64,000 bases of DNA from Marinomonas algarum (GCF_020532605.1 NZ_JAJATW010000019.1:1-64000), one strand, 5' to 3'; shown: positions 53,031-61,635, numbered from the stretch's first letter. Translations and numbers: made by a program. Notes: generated by a model from the letters alone, not told the origin.

Positions 53031-53095
53031 CCGTCACGCTTAGTTCTCTTTTGTCTCTAACGAAAGATGTAACGCGCAACCTTGACGGTTTTTTT
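53031..53095 (-). repeat. Structured repeat, copy B
   Basis: Minus-strand copy of the 44088 repeat, beginning AACCGTCAAGG and ending AGCGTGACGGTT. The stem changes compensate each other relative to copy A. It lies between the second origin and traL. On the plus strand a T7 run follows the stem, so it could also act as a terminator. Confidence 0.65.
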
Positions 53096-53168
53096 GTGTC
53101 TCGAAAATATCTCCCTCTACTTTTAAAAAAACTTCCCTTATCCCAGACATTGTTAATCCTAATTATTC

Positions 53169-53194
53169 AAAACCTTTCACATGTGAAAGGTTTT
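53169..53194. promoter_or_regulatory. Dispersed palindrome, copy 7, extended to 26 bp
   Basis: The core CTTTCACATGTGAAAG at 53174-53189 is extended to a perfect 26-bp palindrome with AAAAC/GTTTT flanks. It is 138 bases upstream of traL, likely in the promoter region of the pilus operon. Confidence 0.8.
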
Positions 53195-53246
53195 TGACCT
53201 TATCTCTATTTTTACTTTTCCTCTGATTTAAAGCCTGAAAATGCTG

Positions 53247-53263
53247 TAACTGCCCAAAACAGG
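53247..53263 (+). promoter_or_regulatory. Candidate activator box upstream of traL
   Basis: TAACTGCCCAAAACAGG, about 70 bases before the start codon, with TTAGAT 12 bases downstream as a possible -10. Compare sites at 28578, 45156, 23131 and 58368. Confidence 0.4.
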
Positions 53264-53332
53264 TGATAACGCATTAGATGCTGAGCATTGCCTAAAGCAA
53301 AATAAGAAGTAACTAATCAAAAGGAGGTTTTT

Positions 53333-53614
53333 ATGAAACCTGTTCGTATTCCAAGGCGAGTAGATGAGCCGCCGCACTTGCTGTTGTGGAGTGCTGATGA
53401 ATTAGCACCGGTTCTGATAGGGCTTTTTGCTGGCGTCATGCTAGATAAACTTTTTGTCTGCGTAGCAATCGGGCTTGTCGTCACAAATCTTTATCGTAAA
53501 TTCAGAGATAACCGACCTGATGGCTATTTGATGCACCTTCTTTATTGGTTTGGGATGCCCATTACGAAAGCCAAGTCTTTCAAAAACCCTTACTCACGGA
53601 GATTTATCCCATGA
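53333..53614 (+). CDS. traL: Type IV secretion protein TraL (VirB3-like)
   Basis: 93 residues. IPRRVDEPPHLLLWSADELAPVLIGLFAGVM and two hydrophobic segments (about 24-55) followed by RKFRDNRPDGYLMHLLYWFGM are standard TraL. An inner-membrane pilus assembly component. AAGGAGG precedes the start. The stop overlaps the traE start (ATGA). First gene of the pilus operon. Confidence 0.92.
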   Translation: MKPVRIPRRVDEPPHLLLWSADELAPVLIGLFAGVMLDKLFVCVAIGLVVTNLYRKFRDNRPDGYLMHLLYWFGMPITKAKSFKNPYSRRFIP

Positions 53615-54225
53615 AGTTTAAGAGTTACATGCAGTCTTGGGAAGGAACGCAAAACGAGAACAAGTGGTCGCGCATATTTATCGTTGGATTAATTGCTGCG
53701 GTTGTTGTTTTAAGTCTGATGCTGACCAGTAAAAAAACGATTGTAACGATCCAGCCTTTTACCCTCAAAAATGAGGCTTGGGTGACAGAGGCTAACGCTT
53801 CGCAAAGCTATAAAGAGGCTTGGGGTTTTGCGCTTGCACAGCTACTTGGCAATGTGACGCCCACTAACGTTGATTTCATCAAAGAAAGACTCGCAGGGCT
53901 TTTATCTCCAAAAATTTACTCGGACGTAATGAGTGCCATTGATGTTCAGGCTCAAGAAATACGCCTAGACAGAGTAACCATTCGCTTTGAACCAAGATTT
54001 GTTGAGTACGAAAAAGATTCTGAAAAAGTCTTCGTTTACGGCACTTCCTTTACCAAAGGATTATCGAAAGATTCTGAGATCAGTACTGACAGGACATACG
54101 AGTTTGATATTGCGGTATCAAATTACATTCCAGTTGTTGATTTTATCGATACATACAAAGGGCGTCCAAGAACAGAAAAAGTCTTGGAAAGATTGAGAAG
54201 CAGAAACCAGATAGAGAACGAATGA
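53611..54225 (+). CDS. traE: Pilus assembly protein TraE (VirB5/VirB8-like)
   Basis: 204 residues from ATG 53611 (GGAGATTT upstream); an upstream in-frame start inside traL is rejected. One N-terminal membrane anchor (about 25-43) is followed by a periplasmic VirB8-like domain (SYKEAWGFALAQLLGNVTPTNVDFIKERL, VTIRFEP...YGTSFTKGL). F-type TraE is needed for pilus extension. Coupled to traK by a 4-base overlap. Confidence 0.92.
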   Translation: MKFKSYMQSWEGTQNENKWSRIFIVGLIAAVVVLSLMLTSKKTIVTIQPFTLKNEAWVTEANASQSYKEAWGFALAQLLGNVTPTNVDFIKERLAGLLSPKIYSDVMSAIDVQAQEIRLDRVTIRFEPRFVEYEKDSEKVFVYGTSFTKGLSKDSEISTDRTYEFDIAVSNYIPVVDFIDTYKGRPRTEKVLERLRSRNQIENE

Positions 54226-55166
54226 TGAGCATAAAAAAGACCATTTTGTCTGTGGCTATCGCGATTCCCGTTTGCGCTACAGCACAAAACCCCATACCTA
54301 TCGTACCTGCGAGCGTCATGCAGAGAGCTGAAATGGCCCCACTTGAACCAAAAGAACGTTCAGCACAGCCAAGCGTAAAGAGTACGCACACCTCTTCGAC
54401 CCACAATATGAATAATAGCTCTGATGTCGTAATGTCACCCGGCGTCAACCAGATTGTCCCTATCGCTGTTGGTCATCCTAACCGCATTGTTACGCCGTTC
54501 GGTGATCCAGAAGTGGTCTCTACTTCTTTGACCTATGGTTCAGGAAACGACGAATGTGGCGAAATATGTATAAAAGATAACGTCATCTATGTGGCAACCA
54601 ACAAAGATCACCCGGTAACGATGTTTATCACTGAGAAGGGCAGCGAGGCTAGGGCGCTCAGTTTAACAATGGTTCCTCGTAAAATTCCGCCACGAGAAAT
54701 GTTCCTTAAGCTCGATGATCAAACTCGTCTTGCAGGGCTTTACTCAAACCCGAAAGCAGAGCGTTGGGAGAAAAGTATGCCTTACGTTGAAACCATTAGA
54801 ACGGTTTTTAGAGAGATCGCGTTGGGTGAAGTACCTCAAGGGTACTCAATGAGTTCTATACCTGAAGGTATGGCTCCTCCAGTGTGTTACCACCCCGGAA
54901 TCGATGTCACTTTCAATGATGGTCAGGTTTTGTCAGGCCACAGCCTATCGGTTTTTGTTGGTGTTGCGGAAAATGTGTCGGGAAAAACGCTGGAGTTCAA
55001 AGAATCAGCTTGTGGGAATTGGGACGTGGCCGCTGTTACAACATGGCCTCGTAAAGTGCTAGAGCCGGGACAAAAAACGGAAGTATATGTTTCTCGCAAG
55101 AACATGAATGAAAGAAAAGCAAAATCGTCGGCTAAACGTCCATCATTGATTGGGGGCCGGTCATGA
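54222..55166 (+). CDS. traK: Type IV secretion secretin-like protein TraK
   Basis: 314 residues with a signal peptide (cleavage near ATA|QN, about 22). A linker (about 45-75) precedes the VirB9/TraK-like domain (about 80-310) with PIAVGHPNRIVTPFGDPEVV, DNVIYVATNKDHPVTMFITE and a C-terminal beta module. It forms the outer ring with TraB and TraV. The start is ATG 54222, overlapping traE; the stop overlaps traB. Confidence 0.9.
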   Translation: MMSIKKTILSVAIAIPVCATAQNPIPIVPASVMQRAEMAPLEPKERSAQPSVKSTHTSSTHNMNNSSDVVMSPGVNQIVPIAVGHPNRIVTPFGDPEVVSTSLTYGSGNDECGEICIKDNVIYVATNKDHPVTMFITEKGSEARALSLTMVPRKIPPREMFLKLDDQTRLAGLYSNPKAERWEKSMPYVETIRTVFREIALGEVPQGYSMSSIPEGMAPPVCYHPGIDVTFNDGQVLSGHSLSVFVGVAENVSGKTLEFKESACGNWDVAAVTTWPRKVLEPGQKTEVYVSRKNMNERKAKSSAKRPSLIGGRS

Positions 55167-56473
55167 GCATAAAAGACAATTTTGACAACCTAAGCCCTAA
55201 AACCAAGCGGTTAGGGATGATGGTTGCGGCTGCCGCGACAGTCCTGTTAGTCGTCTCTGTGTTTTCAGATTCAGAACAAGTAGAAAAGAAAACATCCTCA
55301 CGAGAAAAAAGTATTCGTCACGTTCTTACGGACGGTAATACCAGAGATGTCGGTATTGAATCTTTGTCGGCCAACTTAAGAATTATGTCTCGTGAAAATG
55401 AAGAGTTACGAGATGAGCTTGCTCGTCTTAAGAATGATATATCAAAAGAAAGTGAGCAGAGCGAAGCCCTTCGTAGCGATGCTGAAAGAGAGCTTTCTTT
55501 AAATATAGAAAAAATAAAACAAGAGCTGGATCTGCTTAAAGAGCAGAAAAACACAAGCCCTCAATCGTTAAACCAGAATGTTCAAGTAAACACTACTGAT
55601 GAAACGAATCAGGGCGTTGGTGCGGTTGTCGCTCCAGAATTGAATCAAAACTTCGATGGTGATTACTCCAATCCTGATGATTTCTTCAGAAACGCCGAAA
55701 TACCAAAACAGGCTATAAACGAGAATAACTTAAATGAGGATGGCGAGGTAATTGTACCGAAAACACTTTCTATAGCGTCTTACTCTGCATCAAAGCCAAA
55801 ATCCAATGATGACGCAGATGTGGCTGAAGAAGAAACATTCATGCCAGCGGGATCTATCGTCACGGGTGTTCTGCTTAACGGTATGGACGCGCCGACGGCT
55901 CAAGGCGCAAGACAAGATCCATTCCCTGCCACGATCAGGATTCAAAAAGAGGCCGTTTTACCCAACCGTTTCAGAGCCGACATAAGAGAGTGTTTTGTGA
56001 TTGTCTCCGGGTATGGTGATCTTAGTTCTGAACGTGCATACCTTCGAGGTGAAACCTTGTCGTGCGTGAAAGACAACGGTGATGTTATCGAAACATCGTT
56101 TGATTCTTATGTCGTTGGTGAAGACGGCAAAGCAGGTATCCGTGGCCGATTAGTGTCAAAACAGGGTCAGATCATTGCGAAGTCTCTAATGGCAGGCTTT
56201 CTTAGCGGCGCATCTGAAGCGTTTGACGTAGATGTGGTTCCAGCTTTAAACCTAACTGGCGAGAGTGTTGAGTATCAAAACAATCCATCCAGCTCGCTAC
56301 TCAAAGGCGCTGCGGCAAAAGGTGCAAGCACTGCGTTAGATCGCGTTGCGCAGTTTTATATCGACATGGCTGAAGGTATTTTCCCTGTGATCGAAATTGA
56401 TGCGGGTCGTCAAGTTGAAATCATAGTCACCAAAGGATCTTTGTTAAAAGTCAGAGACTCAAGTTCAAGCTAA
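55163..56473 (+). CDS. traB: Type IV secretion scaffold TraB (VirB10-like)
   Basis: 436 residues. One membrane segment (about 18-35), a coiled coil (about 65-125: RIMSRENEELRDELARLKND) and a Pro/Asn-rich linker precede the VirB10 fold (about 225-430: PAGSIVTGVLLNGMDAPT, SLMAGFLSGASEAF, GRQVEIIVTKGSLLKV). It spans the periplasm from inner to outer membrane and opens the channel. Coupled to traK and 9 bases before traV. Confidence 0.94.
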   Translation: MSIKDNFDNLSPKTKRLGMMVAAAATVLLVVSVFSDSEQVEKKTSSREKSIRHVLTDGNTRDVGIESLSANLRIMSRENEELRDELARLKNDISKESEQSEALRSDAERELSLNIEKIKQELDLLKEQKNTSPQSLNQNVQVNTTDETNQGVGAVVAPELNQNFDGDYSNPDDFFRNAEIPKQAINENNLNEDGEVIVPKTLSIASYSASKPKSNDDADVAEEETFMPAGSIVTGVLLNGMDAPTAQGARQDPFPATIRIQKEAVLPNRFRADIRECFVIVSGYGDLSSERAYLRGETLSCVKDNGDVIETSFDSYVVGEDGKAGIRGRLVSKQGQIIAKSLMAGFLSGASEAFDVDVVPALNLTGESVEYQNNPSSSLLKGAAAKGASTALDRVAQFYIDMAEGIFPVIEIDAGRQVEIIVTKGSLLKVRDSSSS

Positions 56474-56482
56474 GGGGCAATT

Positions 56483-56995
56483 ATGTTTAACAGAAATATC
56501 ATTGTGAAAGGCTCTGTTTTTCACACTATTAACTTTAAAAAATTGGCCTCTGTAAGTGGTCTGCTTCTTACGCTTTCGGGGTGTTCTGCTTTTAATATCG
56601 GGGAAAGTGAGTATGGCTGTACGGGAATGCCAGACGGTGTTCAATGTATGTCAACGGGCGATGTGTATGAAGCGACAAACAACGGACAGATCCCAAGACC
56701 GATGAAGACTGAAGATGGCGAGCTTGTTGAGCAAGAGACAGAAACTCAAGTTACCAACGAAGCTTATGAAAACAGTACCGTCAATACTTATGTCGCTCCA
56801 AACCTGCCGGACAAACCAATACCAATCCGTACACCCGCTCAGGTCATGAGGATATGGATCGCACCTTGGGAAGATACTAACGGCGACTTGAACACCACCG
56901 GGTTTATTTACACTGAAATTGAACCTAGAAGATGGGTTATTGGAGAGAGCGGTGAATCGAGTCAAGGCAACTTTGTTTTTAGCCCTTTACGATAA
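56483..56995 (+). CDS. traV: Outer-membrane lipoprotein TraV (VirB7-like)
   Basis: 170 residues. The lipobox LTLSGCSAF (Cys about 35) follows a long signal peptide, then the family block YGCTGMPDGVQCMSTGDVYEATN (about 43-65). TraV anchors the TraB-TraK ring to the outer membrane. AAGGGGC precedes the ATG. Confidence 0.92.
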   Translation: MFNRNIIVKGSVFHTINFKKLASVSGLLLTLSGCSAFNIGESEYGCTGMPDGVQCMSTGDVYEATNNGQIPRPMKTEDGELVEQETETQVTNEAYENSTVNTYVAPNLPDKPIPIRTPAQVMRIWIAPWEDTNGDLNTTGFIYTEIEPRRWVIGESGESSQGNFVFSPLR

Positions 56996-57030
56996 CTGCT
57001 CTAACCCCCCGAAAAGGTTAAATACACGTT

Positions 57031-57129
57031 ATGAACAGCCCTTCGGTCACTTATAAAATCAAAGGATCAGAGGGTGAATCTGAGGAAATGTATATTATGA
57101 AAATGGGAGAAAAAAATGAGTGTTTTTAA
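57031..57129 (+). other. Possible 32-residue reading frame upstream of traA
   Basis: A frame from ATG 57031, reading MNSPSVTYKIKGSEGESEEM, overlaps the traA start by 14 bases. No convincing ribosome site, so it may only be untranslated leader of traA. Confidence 0.2.
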
Positions 57130-57487
57130 AACAGCTAAAAATGTAATGAAAAGCCCCGGCGCAGTATCGCTTTCGTTAATGGCGGTATCGCTTGCTTTTG
57201 CCGGTGATGCTTTTGCTGGTACGGATGGTACTGAATTTAATGAGGTTTGGGAAACTCTTAAAGGGTGGACGACGGGGACGCTAGGTAAAATTGTTGCTGG
57301 CGCTATGATTCTGGTTGGCATTATCGGCGGTATTGCTCGCCAAAGCTTGATGGCGTTCGCGATTGGTATTGCCGGTGGTATGGGGCTTTCCTATGCGCCA
57401 AACATTATTGAGACCATTGTTAGCTCAACTTTGGAAAAAGCGCCAAGCGTCATTCCGCTGGCGTCTCAAATTGCTAATGGCATGTAG
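57116..57487 (+). CDS. traA: Conjugative pilin TraA
   Basis: 123 residues: a long leader (cleavage probably near AFA|GTDG, residue about 35), then two hydrophobic helices (about 58-75 and 78-98: LGKIVAGAMILVGIIGGIARQSLMAFAIGIAGGMGLSYAPNII). This is the size and shape of F-type pilin, the subunit that builds the pilus. GGGAGAAAA precedes the ATG. A strong terminator follows, allowing extra pilin mRNA over downstream genes. Confidence 0.88.
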   Translation: MSVFKTAKNVMKSPGAVSLSLMAVSLAFAGDAFAGTDGTEFNEVWETLKGWTTGTLGKIVAGAMILVGIIGGIARQSLMAFAIGIAGGMGLSYAPNIIETIVSSTLEKAPSVIPLASQIANGM

Positions 57488-57508
57488 TGTGTAGAAATGG
57501 AAGTAACC

Positions 57509-57541
57509 AAGAAAAAGCCCGATTCGTTCGGGCTTTTTCTT
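57509..57541 (+). terminator. Terminator after traA
   Basis: Stem AAGAAAAAGCCCGA / TCGGGCTTTTTCTT with a 5-base loop TTCGT. Its right arm touches dispersed palindrome copy 8. Confidence 0.85.
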
Positions 57542-57554
57542 TCACATGTGAAAG
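57539..57554. promoter_or_regulatory. Dispersed palindrome CTTTCACATGTGAAAG, copy 8
   Basis: Perfect copy directly after the traA terminator and 5 bases before the ATG of the M50-like gene, a position suited to blocking transcription or translation start of that gene. Confidence 0.75.
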
Positions 57555-57559
57555 AAAAA

Positions 57560-58375
57560 ATGTTTAACCTTAATATTCTAAAAATTTTCCTATTGGATCT
57601 TACTTACCTTTTAGCCTTACCTGCTATGGCCTGCTGTTTTTTGTGGGTAATGAATGAAGCGTACTATAGGGCATTTGGGAGATTTAAAAGAAAGGCTGTT
57701 ATTTGTACGGGCGTGGTTGGTGTCACTGTGCATGAAGTATCACATGCTTTAATGGCGTCACTCTGGGGTATGTACGTTAATAAAATTGTATTTTTTAACT
57801 TTGACCCGGAATCGAAAACCCTTGGGTATGTGAATTACTCATACAATCCAAGAAGTCTTATTCATTGCCTTGGCATCGTTTTCACCGGGTTTGCACCGCT
57901 TATCGTAGGCGCTTGCCTCGTTTACTTTATTTTCGATTATTCTGGTTTGCCTAATTTTAATTCGTACTTTCAGTACAGTTATCAAGGCTCCATTCAAGAG
58001 ACAATCAATGCAGGTTTTTTAGAGTCTGTGACCAATTGGCTTTCTGATTTGTACGTCAGTTTTAATAGCCCTTTAGATGTGTTGTTTTTTCTTTTGTGCT
58101 TGATGATCGGCGTTCACTCAACACCAAGTAGGGCGGATCTTAGAGGGGCCATGAGAGGAAGTTTTATCACGTTATCTTTCCTTTTCTCACTTTGGTATTT
58201 GATGCGCCTTTTTCCATCTTACACCACAACTTATATGCGAATATTTGAAGGCTGGATGGTGGACTTTGGAGCGGCAATCATTCAGCTGGCATTAATCTCT
58301 TCGGTTTTTGCTTTTTCTCTGACGATTGTAGGTTTAGTGCTTAGTGTAAAAAAACCAACAACATTCTCAAATTGA
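57560..58375 (+). CDS. M50-like intramembrane metalloprotease candidate
   Basis: 271 residues from ATG 57560. A frame open from 57497 would put the terminator and palindrome inside the gene, so that start is unlikely. Several hydrophobic segments; HEVSH (58-62) lies in a hydrophobic stretch VVGVTVHEVSHALMASLWGMYV, as the zinc-binding HExxH does in M50 and related membrane proteases. A later LDVLFFLLCLMIGVHSTPSRADLRGA could hold the third ligand. It lies between the pilin and dsbC genes, so pilin or envelope-protein processing is a reasonable guess. I know of no F-type counterpart at this place. Confidence 0.6.
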   Translation: MFNLNILKIFLLDLTYLLALPAMACCFLWVMNEAYYRAFGRFKRKAVICTGVVGVTVHEVSHALMASLWGMYVNKIVFFNFDPESKTLGYVNYSYNPRSLIHCLGIVFTGFAPLIVGACLVYFIFDYSGLPNFNSYFQYSYQGSIQETINAGFLESVTNWLSDLYVSFNSPLDVLFFLLCLMIGVHSTPSRADLRGAMRGSFITLSFLFSLWYLMRLFPSYTTTYMRIFEGWMVDFGAAIIQLALISSVFAFSLTIVGLVLSVKKPTTFSN

Positions 58376-58385
58376 CCAAAAGCGG
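58368..58385 (+). promoter_or_regulatory. Candidate activator box upstream of dsbC
   Basis: CAAATTGACCAAAAGCGG, about 80 bases before the dsbC start, loosely matching the CCCAAAnnGG pattern at other backbone promoters. It overlaps the end of the preceding gene. Confidence 0.3.
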
Positions 58386-58463
58386 CCAATGCAGAGTTCT
58401 CTACTAATTTGCATGGGCTATACACTGTTCTGAGTTTGTAAAAATCTCATTTAAGGACATTGT

Positions 58464-59171
58464 ATGAACAAGACTTTATTGAAAACCATCGTTTCAGCCG
58501 CTTTTTTCTGGTCTGCTTCGGCCATGTCTCAGGTTCAATTAGATCTGTCTAAGCCTCAAAACACACAGCTAGACGCCGTTATTAGCCTCCCTGTCGAAAG
58601 CCTAAAAGCGGTAGAAGCCAATGGCGAAATCATGTTTATGTCTGAGAATGGCCGCTTTGTTCTGAGAGGTCAGATGTACGACATTTGGAACAAGAAAACA
58701 CTTAATAGCTCAGCTCAGATCGTAGATGCGGTAACACGTATTCACTTTGATCAGATGAATACGAATTTTGATAACTACAACACATTCTCAATCGGAAGTG
58801 GTGAAAAGCAAGTTGTGGTGTTTGTCGATCCGACGTGCTCTATCTGTCATAAGATGATGAAAGATGCGAAATGGATGGGGAGAGAATACACCTTTAAGTT
58901 TGTTGTCGTCCCGGCTTTGGGTGATAAATCAGATGTGTTAGCAAGAAAAGTATTTTGCGCCAAAGATCGTCAAGGCGCTCTTGATGACTACATGAACCAC
59001 ACATTAGAAAACGTGCCTCAAAAAGAAGACTGCGACACACAAGGCTACGACTCGACATTGATGATGGCCCACCTAATTGATGTAAAGGGAGTCCCTTTTG
59101 TGGTTGCCCCGGACGGCAGATATTCGACGGGCAAGCCAGCGAATTTCAAAAAATGGCTGGAGGGTAAATAA
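58464..59171 (+). CDS. dsbC: DsbC-like disulphide isomerase
   Basis: 235 residues with a signal peptide (about 1-22, AMS|QV). A short N-terminal dimerisation part is followed by a thioredoxin domain with CSIC in VVVFVDPTCSICHKMMKD (about 120-137) and a cis-Pro loop GVPFVVAPDG. A periplasmic isomerase that would correct disulphides in cysteine-rich Tra proteins. It starts the second half of the T4SS cluster and its stop abuts traC. Confidence 0.88.
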   Translation: MNKTLLKTIVSAAFFWSASAMSQVQLDLSKPQNTQLDAVISLPVESLKAVEANGEIMFMSENGRFVLRGQMYDIWNKKTLNSSAQIVDAVTRIHFDQMNTNFDNYNTFSIGSGEKQVVVFVDPTCSICHKMMKDAKWMGREYTFKFVVVPALGDKSDVLARKVFCAKDRQGALDDYMNHTLENVPQKEDCDTQGYDSTLMMAHLIDVKGVPFVVAPDGRYSTGKPANFKKWLEGK

Positions 59172-61625
59172 ATGGAATTTATTACTTTCAAGAAAAAAAA
59201 CCATAAGAAGCTCATTCCTGATGAAGTTAAAGCCTCTGCATTGATACCTGTTATGGCCTATTCTGAGGACGATATGATCTTTCTCATGGATGACAAAAGC
59301 ATTGGTTTTGGTTTTATTTGTCAACCTTTGACCTCTGCAACTGAGAAAGTGCAGGAACGTACAATTGGTATGCTAAACCAAGAGTTTCCGGCAAAATCAA
59401 CAATGCAATTCACGCTGTTTAGGTCGCCCGATATCGCTCAAGATCTAAATCGAATGATTGAATTACGTGATGGCTTTAATCACGACCTATTAACGTCCGT
59501 TATCAAAGAAAGAACAGCTTTCTTGGGACATCATTCAAGAAACAAGATCATCGCACAAAACCAGAAGGGCATGTTTGATAACGGCTTAATTCAAGACACA
59601 AAGCTTTTTGTTACCGTGAAAGTGCCTATCGCTGACAATAAACCCACTGAAAACGACATAACTCAACTCAAAGATCTCCAGAAAAAAGTGAAGTCGGCTT
59701 TGCAAACAGTGGGATTGCGGCCTATCGATATCACCGCAACCGACTATATAAGAATCATGAGTACAATGCTCAATTGGGGCGAGGGCGCTTCTTGGAAATC
59801 GGATTCAACTCTAAGTTGGGAGACAGATAGACCGATTTGTGAGCAAATATTTGATTACGATACAGACATCAATATGACAAAAAACAGTCTTCAAGTTGGT
59901 GATCAACACGTCAAGATTCTTTCAGCAAAAAAACTTCCTGACATAGCTTACTTTGGTGATGCAATCACGTATGTCGGGGATCTTTCGGGCGGCAACTCAA
60001 GCATTAAAGAAAACTACATGATTGTCACGAATGTGTTTTTCCCGGAGCCTGAGAAAATTCGCAACACTTTGGATCGTAAACGCCAACTTGCCGTTAACCA
60101 AGCCTACGGGCCAATGTTGAAATTTGTGCCGGTCTTGGCGGATAAGAAAGAAGGTTTTGATGTTCTTTATGAGTCAATGAAAGAAGGCCAGAAACCTATT
60201 GGTATCAGTTATTCCATGGTCATCTTTGCTCCAACAAAAGATCGTGCTGACGCCGCGGCAATGGCCGCACGTAACATTTGGAGGGAAACGCGCTTCAATC
60301 TAATGGAAGACAGGTTCCTTTTCCTTCCCATGCTTATTAATAATTTACCGTTATGCACTGACATCGGCGCTGTTCAGGATCTTTTTCGCTATAAGACCAT
60401 GACAACTGAACAGGCCGCCGTTCTGCTGCCTCTATTCTCGGAGTGGAAAGGCACAGGCACGTATCACGCCTCACTGTTGTCTCGAAATGGTCAGCTTATG
60501 AGTCTTTCACTTCATGACTCGAACACCAATAAGAACCTCGTTATAGCGGCAGAGTCGGGGTCTGGTAAATCGTTTCTTACGAACGAACTAATCTTTTCCT
60601 ATTTGTCTGAAGGCGCTCAAGTTTGGGTTATCGACGCGGGTAAGTCTTATGAAAAGCTTGCTGATCTTCTGAATGGTGACTTTGTTCATTTCGAAGACGG
60701 TGCCGGTGTGTGTCTGAACCCTTTTGAGCTTATTCAGAACTATGAAGACGAAGAAGATGCCGTGGTTAGTCTTGTCGGTACGATGGCCTCTGCAAAAGGC
60801 AATCTTAGCGAATGGCAAACCTCGGCGCTAAAGCGAGTCATGACGGATGTTTGGAATGAGCTTGGCACTTCCATGAAGGTCGATGATGTTGCAAACCGTT
60901 GTCTTGAAGAGCATCAAGATCAGCGCTTAAAAGATATCGGTATGCAGCTTTTCCCGTTCTCGTCGAAAGGCAGCTACGGGAAATATTTCTCTAATGACAA
61001 CAACGTGTCTTTTCAGAACCAATTCACTGTTCTTGAGCTTGACGAACTACAAGGCCGAAAACACTTAAGACAAGTGGTTTTGCTTCAGTTGATTTACCAG
61101 ATTCAGCAAGAGGTTTTTCTTGGTGAAAGGAACCGGAAAAAAGTGGTGATTGTTGATGAAGCGTGGGACTTGCTCAAAGAAGGTGAGGTGTCCGTCTTCA
61201 TGGAACACGCTTATCGTAAATTCCGAAAATACGGTGGTTCGGTTGTTATCGCCACTCAGTCCATTAATGACTTATACGAAAATACGGTGGGCCGGGCAAT
61301 CGCGGAGAACTCGGCCAGCATGTATCTGTTAGGTCAAACAGAAGAAACCGTTGAATCGGTCAAGCGAAGTGGCCGTTTGTCTCTTTCTGATGCGGGTTTC
61401 AATATTTTGAAGACGGTACATACGGTACAAGGCATTTACTCTGAGATATTCGTTAAGTCAAAAAGTGGTATGGGCGTTGGGCGATTGATCGTAGGCGAGT
61501 TCCAAAAATTATTGTACTCAACCGATCCTCGTGATGTTGATGCAATAGATCAGCACGTCAAGAGAGGCTTAAGTATCCCGGATGCTATCCGGGCTGTCAT
61601 GAAAGACCGTGCAATGGTTGTTTAA
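59172..61625 (+). CDS. traC: Type IV secretion ATPase TraC (VirB4-like)
   Basis: 817 residues. The N-terminal TraC domain is followed by a VirB4 ATPase: Walker A AAESGSGKSFLTNEL (about 457-471), VWVIDAGKSYEKLADLL, Walker B KVVIVDEAWDLLKEG (about 657-671) and GGSVVIATQSINDLY. It energises pilus assembly at the inner membrane. Follows dsbC without a gap. Confidence 0.95.
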   Translation: MEFITFKKKNHKKLIPDEVKASALIPVMAYSEDDMIFLMDDKSIGFGFICQPLTSATEKVQERTIGMLNQEFPAKSTMQFTLFRSPDIAQDLNRMIELRDGFNHDLLTSVIKERTAFLGHHSRNKIIAQNQKGMFDNGLIQDTKLFVTVKVPIADNKPTENDITQLKDLQKKVKSALQTVGLRPIDITATDYIRIMSTMLNWGEGASWKSDSTLSWETDRPICEQIFDYDTDINMTKNSLQVGDQHVKILSAKKLPDIAYFGDAITYVGDLSGGNSSIKENYMIVTNVFFPEPEKIRNTLDRKRQLAVNQAYGPMLKFVPVLADKKEGFDVLYESMKEGQKPIGISYSMVIFAPTKDRADAAAMAARNIWRETRFNLMEDRFLFLPMLINNLPLCTDIGAVQDLFRYKTMTTEQAAVLLPLFSEWKGTGTYHASLLSRNGQLMSLSLHDSNTNKNLVIAAESGSGKSFLTNELIFSYLSEGAQVWVIDAGKSYEKLADLLNGDFVHFEDGAGVCLNPFELIQNYEDEEDAVVSLVGTMASAKGNLSEWQTSALKRVMTDVWNELGTSMKVDDVANRCLEEHQDQRLKDIGMQLFPFSSKGSYGKYFSNDNNVSFQNQFTVLELDELQGRKHLRQVVLLQLIYQIQQEVFLGERNRKKVVIVDEAWDLLKEGEVSVFMEHAYRKFRKYGGSVVIATQSINDLYENTVGRAIAENSASMYLLGQTEETVESVKRSGRLSLSDAGFNILKTVHTVQGIYSEIFVKSKSGMGVGRLIVGEFQKLLYSTDPRDVDAIDQHVKRGLSIPDAIRAVMKDRAMVV

Positions 61626-61635
61626 GGAGAAAGTT

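Noticed and set aside
10417..57554. CTTTCACATGTGAAAG as a CRP or canonical parS site
   Set aside because: CRP needs TGTGA-N6-TCACA, which it does not match, and the chromosomal parS consensus TGTTTCACGTGAAACA has different centre and ends. A plasmid-specific protein is more likely.
57497..57559. Upstream start for the M50-like gene
   Set aside because: It would place a perfect terminator and a dispersed palindrome inside the coding region; ATG 57560 follows both.
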